Origin: Poecilobothrus nobilitatus
Taxonomy: Eukaryota > Arthropoda > Insecta > Diptera > Dolichopodidae
Direction of reading: 5' to 3'
DNA length: 64,000 bases
Assembly: GCA_947095535.1 (NCBI GenBank)
Contig: OX352772.1
Coordinates: 102,482,141 to 102,546,140, forward strand
The translations under genes were made by a program, and so were the position numbers. Below, one piece after another: positions 57,869-64,000 of this stretch. Numbering within the stretch: position 1 is the first letter of the stretch; each line of letters opens with the position of its first letter. The notes under the pieces are model-generated. The model ran no database searches. It was not told where the DNA came from and saw nothing but the letters and a program-made list of their open reading frames with translations.

Positions 57869-57940
57869 CCTAGCTTATAGTAGACCGTCACAATTATATA
57901 CCGTTAATATAATTGCACAATTACGATTACAATATTAAAT

Positions 57941-58273
57941 AATATATTTTAATTTATTCTCCTCGATATAAACACAACCGTTCAGTTCAAGTAAAAGAAA
58001 AAGAATGGATTTTTCCTTATCTGTTTTAGTTATATTTAACGTTTTTCTGAGAATTCTTTCAATATCTTCAATTTCATATGAACCTATTGGAATTATAATA
58101 GGTTTATCATCAATAATAAATCTATTATTCTTCTCATCTATATTCGGTATTGAATTATATGTTTGAAAATCTACTAAATCGCACGTATATTCTTTCCCTT
58201 TTAGGTCTATAGGAGGAAAATAATTGGTTGTCAATATAGAAGAGTTCCCGTTTAAAGTTAATGTTATTGACAT
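57941..58273 (-). pseudogene. penton: Penton (minor capsid) protein, N-terminal part split by LINE
   Basis: From ATG 58273 the frame reads LTLNGNSSILTTNYFPPIDL, FQTYNSIPNIDEKNNRF and IPIGSYEIEDIERIL, the conserved opening of the Polinton minor capsid protein. It stays open for about 108 codons to the LINE. The next penton codon after the LINE is at 52450. With the promoter at 58289-58323 it leads a three-gene cluster (penton, 57-residue ORF, MCP). Confidence 0.85.
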
Positions 58274-58288
58274 ATCTTTAATTGAAAT

Positions 58289-58323
58289 AATGAGGTATTT
58301 CAGAAATGCATTCTGCTTTTATA
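58289..58323 (-). promoter_or_regulatory. Core promoter of the penton-MCP cluster
   Basis: On the minus strand TATAAAAG (58323-58316) is followed 32 bases later by the A of CTCATT (58291), and the penton ATG lies 18 bases further at 58273. Spacing and motif match insect TATA-initiator promoters. Confidence 0.6.
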
Positions 58324-58563
58324 GATTTTAAAGGTTAATTCATCACCATAAAAAAAAAAAAATATATATATATATATGTTTCAATTCAATTCAATTTTTT
58401 TTTAAAAAATTTTTTTTTGGAATAAATTCTAATTATTCTTTATCAGAACTTTTTGTTTCTTTTTCTCAAATAGAAAGAAATAACCTTGAACTTGAACAAA
58501 ATTATTAATGTAGGTTAGTTTTTAAATAAAGAAAAATTTTTTTTACATTTTTTCATGTTTTAT

Positions 58564-58990
58564 TTACTGATAATTTTTTTTGTTAACAATATGAAATAAA
58601 AATTCCAAACATAGATGACCGCAATTATATGAATTAAAGTTTTGATATTTTTTGTAATTATACACAAGATTATCTCCTAAATATTGAATTACTTCTAATG
58701 GAGATTTTAAATTTCCAAAACTGTCAAAATATTGTACAATTTGCGGTTTCTTGTAATAAGCTACCCAATGTGTTCCATTTCCAATACAATTATCCAAATT
58801 TATTATACCAGTTTCATATTTTCGAGGTTTATGTGCTGGTAATTTATCTCTCATAAAAGTTCCTCGGAAATATTTTAAATATTTTCTTCCAAATTCTTCT
58901 ATCTCATAATTGTTGAGTGCTCTTTTGGGTAGCTTGTTTAATGGTTTTTTGGATTCAAAAACAGATAAAACCTTTTTTGTGCGGTTTTAA
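58564..58990 (-). CDS. PRO: Adenain-type cysteine protease, catalytic residues intact
   Basis: The open frame reaches from about 58990 (no ATG at its start: KVLSVFESKKPLNKLPKRAL) through FGRKYLKYFRGTFMRDKLP to a stop at 58564. The first ATG is at 58854. Catalytic motifs are complete: GNGTHWVAYY (His), VQYFDSFGN (Asp) and SYNCGHLCLEFL (Cys). The conserved KYFRGTFMRD element upstream of the first ATG shows the protein really starts earlier, either at a lost start codon or by overlap with the PLA2 gene, whose stop is at 58955. It would cleave capsid precursors. Unlike most neighbours its core has no frameshift. Confidence 0.82.
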
Positions 58991-59749
58991 ATGTAATCCT
59001 TTTCCTCCTTTTAATGTTATTGCTTCCATCATTTTATTATGACGCTCACTCTCATGTAATTCTTTACGAGCACGTTTAACATCATTTACAGCTTTTGCTA
59101 TACCTGCAGCACCGCCAGAGAGTGCTCCAACAGCTGACAAACCATCAAATATAGGGATTAAAGGTAAAATGCTTCCAATTTTTGGTACCGGCATTATTCG
59201 AGGGATATAAAATTTCTTTTTCTGCCCCTTAGAAAACTTTCGAGCTGCATGTAAAGCTATTTTTATAATATTTTTATCATTCATTGGTTTCTTTGTAGTT
59301 TTAATAGCTAATTTAACTTCTTTTATAACATTTTTCAAAGGTTTTTTTGTTTGACTTTTTTTTGTTTTCTTTTTTAAACCCATACCGAGTTTAACTTTAG
59401 CTTTCATTGCGTTTGTAACTAGATATGAATTTAACCTTTCACTAAAACTTGAGTCTTTAGCTTTAACTCTTTGCCAAGCGTTTTCTGCTAGTATATTGTC
59501 AGCTATATGACACTGATTTTGATCAGAACTTTTGGAATATGCTATATCATGCTCCCGGCAAGCTTCATCTAAACCATTAATCCCTTTGTCACCACGAGCT
59601 AATCGTTTTGTCAATTTTGTTCCAGGTCCGCAATAATTATAGCCAGGTAAATGTGCTTCAATTGGTAATTTATTAATTAATGAATTAATAACTCCTCTTC
59701 CTTTAACAGTTTTTTTATTACTGTTTAAATATTTATTGCGGAAAAGCAT
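58955..59749 (-). CDS. PLA2-pX fusion protein of the element, intact
   Basis: The 264-residue frame from ATG 59749 has, at residues about 35-75, YNYCGPGTKL (calcium loop of the YxGPG type) and DEACREHDIAYSKS (catalytic His-Asp), the signature of parvovirus VP1-type secreted phospholipase A2. A Lys-rich middle follows. The C-terminus (PKIGSILPLIPIFDGLSAVGAL, GGAAGIAKAVNDVKRARKEL, ERHNKMMEAI) is the hydrophobic/amphipathic module of adenoviral pX/pVI-like Polinton proteins. A capsid-borne PLA2 helps parvoviruses breach endosomal membranes, and a similar role is inferred here. It diverges from the ATPase across about 100 bases and has no disabling change. Confidence 0.82.
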   Translation of the reverse strand: MLFRNKYLNSNKKTVKGRGVINSLINKLPIEAHLPGYNYCGPGTKLTKRLARGDKGINGLDEACREHDIAYSKSSDQNQCHIADNILAENAWQRVKAKDSSFSERLNSYLVTNAMKAKVKLGMGLKKKTKKSQTKKPLKNVIKEVKLAIKTTKKPMNDKNIIKIALHAARKFSKGQKKKFYIPRIMPVPKIGSILPLIPIFDGLSAVGALSGGAAGIAKAVNDVKRARKELHESERHNKMMEAITLKGGKGLHLKPHKKGFICF

Positions 59750-59848
59750 AATATGCAGTTTAGTTTAAGAAAGTCAATCAAACACTAATCACCTTTAAAA
59801 CTCGTCATAATCATTTAAAAGAAAAAAATCTTTTACTAAGTTAAAGAA

Positions 59849-60519
59849 ATGAAATTTGTAAAAGTAGGTAACGCAGTTAAAGTTAAAAATTTTGATCAAA
59901 ATTTAAAGAAAAAATATAAAAAACATGGTGAATGCTTTCCAGATACTATAAGAAGATTAATAGTCGGGCTGTCAAATTGTGGTAAAACTAATGCTTAGTA
60001 GTATGCTTTTAGATCCTAAAGAGCTTAAATTTCAAAACATATATATTTACTCGAAATCATTACATCAACCTAAATATGAATATTTAAAAAAATTAATAAA
60101 ACCAATCAAGGGAATGGGATATAATGAATTTTCAAATAACGTGGATGTAATTGAACCTTCAGCCTCACTACCGAACTCAATATTTATTTTCGATGATGTA
60201 GCTTGCGATAAGCAAGATAGCATACGAAATTATTTTTGCATGGGGCGACATCAAGAAGTTGATAGCTTTTATTTGTGTCAGTCTTATACAAGAATTTCAA
60301 AGCATTTAATTAGAGATAATGCCTATATTCAAACAAGATGATTTAAATTTAAAACATATATATAATGATCATGTAAATTCTGATATGTCTTATAATGATT
60401 TCAAAAAGTTGAATGCATGCTGCTGGAATGATAAATATGGTTTTCTATAAATTGATAAAGACAGCAATTTAAATAATGGTCGTTATAGAAAAAACTTTGA
60501 TACATTTGCTAAATTTTAG
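59849..60519 (+). pseudogene. ATP: FtsK/HerA-type packaging ATPase (second lineage), frameshifted
   Basis: From ATG 59849 the frame reads FVKVGNAVKVKNFDQNL and Walker A LIVGLSNCGKT. After a one-base shift near 59990 it continues with IYIYSKSLHQPKYEYLKKL, Walker B SIFIFDDVACD, and YFCMGRHQEVDSFYLCQSYTRI with the sensor Gln. It shifts again near 60335 and has a stop at about 60448 (YGFL-stop-IDKDS). The original C-terminus ends FDTFAKF at 60519. Its Walker A (GLSNCGKT) and middle differ from the ATPase at 9838, showing a second lineage. It would drive genome packaging. Confidence 0.85.
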
Positions 60520-60529
60520 TTAACAAGAA

Positions 60530-60665
60530 ATTGGTTAGCACTTCGTTACTAACTGAACCGGTCATTTAGCAGATAGCAGTCAGCAATTAGCTGTTACCAG
60601 TTAGTGGTTAGCGGTTACCAGTTAGCAGTTAGCAATAGAACAGTTCGGTCGTTAATTTGTAGTTA
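60530..60665 (+). repeat. AGTTAGC-type short tandem array
   Basis: Words of the form AGTTAGC, GGTTAGC, AGTTACC and CGGTTACC repeat about a dozen times between the ATPase stop and the next ATG, and imperfect inverted copies of AACTGAAC flank the array (about 60553 and 60671). The composition is less AT-rich than the surroundings. It may be a regulatory or recombination-prone minisatellite. Confidence 0.7.
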
Positions 60666-60698
60666 ATAACTGAACAGATTAGTTTCCATTTAAAGAAA

Positions 60699-61603
60699 AT
60701 GGATGAACCACTTATGAAAGATTTAACTCAAACTCGTAAAAGTGTAAAAACAAAATTCCAATTGAAAGATTTAATTAAAACTCGTAAAAGTTTAAAAAAA
60801 AAATTTCAATCTTTAAAAATTAAGAAGCTTTCAGAAGATCATAATCGGGAATAAAAATTTACTCCAATTACAAAGCCATTAAAAGAATTAACAAATATTG
60901 TTAAACAACAACGAATTTCAGATATCAAACCGGAAAATGAATGGGTTGATGATAATAATAAAAATTCTAAGTTAATGAGGTCATTTAGGTCGGAAGTTAA
61001 AACACCTAGCAACAGAAGTAATACTTACAATGAATTTAGAACTTCAACACCGAATACAATCAAATTTGATAATGATGAATCACCATCAATTTCACCATTT
61101 TTGTTTCTAAACAAGTCAGAACTTGATAAGACATATGGACCTTATTTTGATGAATCATTAAATGTTCGAAAACTTGGCAATGCTAATTTTGAAATAGATG
61201 AAATTAATAAAAATATTTTGATTAATAAGGAAGATTTTGAAGGTACTGATGGTCTATATGAATTAATATTAAAAAAGAAACCTCTAAAATATACTGAAAG
61301 TGATTCAAGTACGTATCATCACATTCTTAACAAAACGAATGCACATATAAGAAATTATAATCCTTTAGAACAAATTAAAGGAAACAAAGGTTTTAAATTC
61401 AAGAATATATTAAGAAAATTATATGAACATGATCATAACACTAGACATAAAAAAACTGGATCAGGTTATACGAAAAAAAATGTACTCAGTTTTTTCATAA
61501 ATCTTTAACACCAGAAACCCAATTAAATTATACAAATCAATCAAATCAATATGTTTATTGGGATGATCCTAATGAGTTAGTTGATAGATTAAGACTTCTA
61601 TAG
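60699..61603 (+). pseudogene. Polinton accessory protein (DUF8207-like), broken
   Basis: From ATG 60699 a basic N-terminus with a duplicated KDLxxTRKSxKxKFQ motif is followed by a stop near 60853. The frame continues in phase with an Asn/Ser-rich linker, then DKTYGPYFDESLNVRKLGN, ILINKEDFEGTDGLYELIL and GNKGFKFKNILRKLY. A shift near 61480 leads to QYVYWDDPNELVDRL at the end. This set (YGP..., the EGTDGLYELI block, KWKNIL, and a final YxYWDDPNELxxRL) is the conserved body of a protein very common in arthropod Polintons, which I believe is catalogued as DUF8207. Function unknown. Confidence 0.6.
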
Positions 61604-61833
61604 AATTTAAATTAACAGAAGAAAAATTAAGAATTTTAGAAGAAAAAATGCAAGATAGTTTAGAGAATATCCATATCAAATTTTCTACTATGTTAAATGA
61701 AAAATTTTCAAAAATGAATGATTTTGTTGAATTTCAAGTTAAAAAACCAATTGGATTTATTAATGCACGACTACAAAACGCTGAAGCTAAAGCTCAATCA
61801 GCGTTAGTTTTAATTAATAATTCAAGAAATTAA
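61604..61833 (+). CDS. Small coiled-coil protein
   Basis: An open frame follows the previous stop: FKLTEEKLRILEEKMQDSL, ATG at 61648, then a predicted coiled coil and AEAKAQSALVLINNSRN, ending at 61833. It may be the C-terminal part of the preceding gene family, which often ends in a helix, or a separate small gene. No domain is recognised. Confidence 0.4.
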
Positions 61834-61861
61834 TTGTGATAGTTTTCATTTAACTACCAAA

Positions 61862-62152
61862 ATGGATATACATCAAATAGGATATTCTTTAAATATTTTT
61901 TTAAATAAATATGAAGATATTTTATTGGAAGAACATTATCAGCAGTTGAAAGAACATTTCAAATTTTTAAAGTTATTTAAAAATTCTCTACAAATTGAAA
62001 CGAAGGAGTATGGATATCATTGGGATATATGCCCCTATACATCAGATAATGAAAGTTTTCCAGATACTTGCCTATGCCATTCAGCAGAACAATGCCTGTT
62101 ACACTTTACCAAATTAATGGAATTATATAAAAGAATAGAAAATAGGTTATAA
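61862..62152 (+). CDS. Hypothetical 96-residue protein of the element
   Basis: The intact frame from ATG 61862 is mostly helical (IFLNKYEDILLEEHYQQLKE), with a Cys/His patch near residue 55 (HWDICPY, CLCHSAEQC). It starts 29 bases after the preceding stop on the same strand, so co-transcription is plausible. No family is recognised. Confidence 0.5.
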   Translation: MDIHQIGYSLNIFLNKYEDILLEEHYQQLKEHFKFLKLFKNSLQIETKEYGYHWDICPYTSDNESFPDTCLCHSAEQCLLHFTKLMELYKRIENRL

Positions 62153-62370
62153 TAAAATTATACATACTTGTAAAATAAAAAATATAAATTTTACAATTTG
62201 AACATTAATTGTTTACTTTATTTATTAATCATTGAAAGAGAGGTATATTTTATTGATTATATTATTTCTAAGATTCTAGATAGTAATCACCAAAAATTCT
62301 TTTTCAATCAAAGATTTTCTAATTAGTTATACATAATAATTATGTACATCTATTTTTATTTTGTTTAAAA

Positions 62371-63287
62371 ATGAGTAAAAGAGAAGTTGTTGAAGAGCTG
62401 CATAAGCCTGCACGGAGAAATTTCAAACGACGTAGAGTTATAATTAAAGGTGATGATCTTTGGCAGCTGATTTAGTAGAAATGGGTTCATATGCTAGAGA
62501 GAACAAAGACTTTAAATTTTTACTAACTGTAATTAATACCTTTTCTAAGTATGCATGGGCAATCCCTATAAAAACAAAAACTACAGAGAACGTCACAAAA
62601 GCAATGCAAAATATTTTTCAAACTTCTAAAAGGCATCCACAAAATTTGCAAACTGATGATGGAAAAGAATTCTTCAATAAAATATTTAAAAATTTAATGG
62701 ATGAATTTCAAATAAATCATTATTCAACATTTAGCTCATTAAAAGCTTCCATAGTAGAACGTTTCAATCGTACTCTAAAAGAAAAAATGTGGAAAGAATT
62801 TAGTTTCAATGGGAATTACAAATGGATGAATATTATTTCTAAACTATTTCACCAATACAATAACACTAAACATCGTACTATTGAAAAGAAACCAACAGAG
62901 GTAAACAGAAAAAATTCTTATGAATTGTTAGCAACTATTTACAATCATATTAAGATTTCTCCGCCAGCTAAATTTAAAATTGATGATTCAGTTCGTATAA
63001 GCAAGTATAAACATGTTTTTGAGAAAGGTTACGCTCCAAATTGGACAACGGAAGTATTTAACATAAGAAAAGTTCAAATCACTAACCCTGTCACATATTT
63101 ACTGAAAGATTATCAAGGTCAACCCATACAAGGAAGCTTCTATGAATATGAATTGTTAAAAACTGAAAATAAACAAGTGTTTTTGATTGATAAAATTCTT
63201 AAAACTAAAGATAGTAAAATTTTTGTTAAATGGTTAGGGTTTCCCTCTGATCATAATTCCTGGATAAATAAAAAAGATTTATTATAA
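62371..63287 (+). pseudogene. INT: Polinton integrase with chromodomain, one frameshift
   Basis: From ATG 62371 the frame gives SKREVVEELHKPARRNFKRR and DDLWQ, then shifts by one base near 62470 into a frame open to 63287. That frame has AADLVEM (first Asp), FLLTVINTFSKYAW, LQTDDGKEFFN (second Asp), KASIVERFNRTLKEKMW (Glu, 33 residues on), and the SH3-like VRISKYKHVFEKGYAPNW. It ends in a chromodomain (FLIDKILKTKDSKIFVKWLG ... HNSW). Chromodomains on Polinton and gypsy integrases guide insertion to marked chromatin. The catalytic triad is kept, so only the single shift disables it. The integrase at 29359 is a closely parallel but more decayed relative. Confidence 0.9.
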
Positions 63288-63343
63288 AAAAAAATTTTTC
63301 TTATTTTATTATTTTACAATTATTGTCATTTTATTTTGATAAA

Positions 63344-63914
63344 TTATGAAATCTCCATTTGATATGATGATTTTTGTTTTATTGATCGCAAATCAAGTAT
63401 AGTGTAATCGGATTTATAATCTCCATCTATAATAGCAACTGTTTCCACTTCTCCATTACTTAAAATTCTATCTGCTAATATTTCTCGATATTCTAAGCAT
63501 TTAATTTCAAGAGACTTTAGTTTAAAATTGCTATTATATTCACATCTTATATGGATTTCTTTATTATTATTATCATATTCCAATTGAAAATGTCTGTAAA
63601 ATATATTTTCACTATTTATAATTCCACCAATATTACGTTCTTTTAAAATTAATTCCTGTCTAAAAGCCTCTGCTAAAGTAATTATTGATGCTATGGTTGT
63701 AGTTTTTACTGCATTTGTTGTTGTTTTGTTTAATTCTGGTGAAATTACATGTTTTAATAGCTGAACTGATAAATTTACTCTCACCGTCTCATTTCTTGGA
63801 AGTAATATATTGAAGTATGTGCTAGGCTGATTCATCTAATCTAATATTAGAAAATGGAGCGGAATTTGCTTGAATAGTTAACAAAAATAATAGAAAAAAT
63901 ATAAATGTTGTCAT
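63344..63914 (-). pseudogene. Signal-peptide protein of the element, one frameshift
   Basis: The minus strand has an ATG at 63914 followed by a classic signal peptide (TTFIFFLLFLLTIQANSA, cleavage expected after NSA). About 28 codons in, near 63830, a one-base shift leads to the main frame (STYFNILLPRNETVRVNLSV ... KYNSNFKLKSLEIKCLEYR-type), which ends at 63344. The mature part would be about 160 residues, beta-rich, with few Cys. No second membrane span is obvious, so it is predicted to be secreted or luminal. No family is recognised. It converges with the integrase. Confidence 0.5.
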
Positions 63915-64000
63915 AGTTAATCAAAAAAGTATGATGTATCTTGTTTAAAGGTTAACGAAGAAATGCTTTATTAGAAATTTCAAATATATATCTTTCTTTA

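Larger units (their letters stand above)
52451..57940 (-). mobile_element. LINE with PHD-finger ORF1, inserted in penton gene
   Basis: On the minus strand the element runs from a 5' region at about 57940 through ORF1 (57868-55467) and ORF2 (55497-52795) to a 3' tail rich in A and AAAT at 52451-52545. It is about 5.5 kb and seems near full length, except for an internal deletion in the endonuclease. No unambiguous target-site duplication is visible: the penton codons resume right after the A-tail. Confidence 0.85.

Noticed and set aside
57593..57880. Plus-strand 95-codon frame
   Set aside because: Antisense to the LINE ORF1 zinc finger and coiled coil.

Overview
The window reads as very AT-rich animal, almost certainly insect, nuclear DNA. 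It holds an intron-containing UPF2 gene with canonical GT/AG splice sites, a remnant of a lipid-droplet hydrolase (LDAH) gene, and a dense, nested graveyard of eukaryotic mobile elements. These include an errantivirus-like Ty3/gypsy element, several jockey/CR1-type LINEs, a SINE-like repeat, a BED-finger hAT transposon, a PIF/Harbinger element with a derived MITE, and relics of at least two lineages of Polinton/Maverick (adintovirus-like) virus-like elements. I see no tRNA, rRNA, bacterial operon or CRISPR array. The species cannot be named from this sequence alone. There is one 200-base assembly gap at 30045-30244.

Layout. 1-342: start of a LINE ORF1 (minus). 417-4232: gypsy/errantivirus relic on the minus strand (one LTR, env tail, integrase, RNase H, RT), with a short SINE fragment in the RT and a 5'-truncated LINE (4233-6515, itself carrying a SINE copy) abutting it. 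6780-7600: AT-rich tandem repeat. 7655-8300: LINE ORF1 remnant. 9351-10882: Polinton relic (exonuclease-like ORF, packaging ATPase, pX-like protein). 10883-15766: hAT element. 15767-22900: MITEs, snap-back repeats and the Harbinger element. 22915-26700: UPF2 (minus). 27204-28012: broken LDAH gene, divergent from UPF2. 28209-33465: second Polinton segment (protease, integrase, PolB), all decayed. 34860-38430: LINE (minus). 39190-43250: unassigned sequence with a complex duplication of PolB and LINE 3' fragments. 43250-64000: a largely complete element of a second Polinton lineage.

The right-hand element is the most informative region. It carries a protein-primed-type PolB with an internal endonuclease VII-like motif, an exonuclease-fold protein, double-jelly-roll major capsid protein, penton, adenain-type protease, a PLA2-pX fusion, packaging ATPase, chromodomain integrase, and several unassigned ORFs. 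One of these ORFs has a signal peptide. Penton, a 57-residue ORF and MCP overlap stop-to-start, and three genes have TATA boxes about 31-32 bases upstream of arthropod initiators. This looks like a recently active virus-like transposon. It is now dead: a 5.5-kb LINE splits the penton gene, PolB motif C has lost an aspartate, and single-base frameshifts interrupt PolB, ATPase, integrase, MCP and the signal-peptide ORF. Some single-base shifts in A-runs could be assembly errors.

Nesting gives a relative history. PolB decayed before a 735-bp piece of it was duplicated at 41.8-42.6 kb. The gypsy element preceded the LINE and SINE insertions. The penton was split after the element integrated. Whether the two left-hand Polinton pieces (9.4-10.9 and 28.2-33.5 kb), which flank UPF2 and LDAH, are one interrupted element or two separate ones cannot be decided here.
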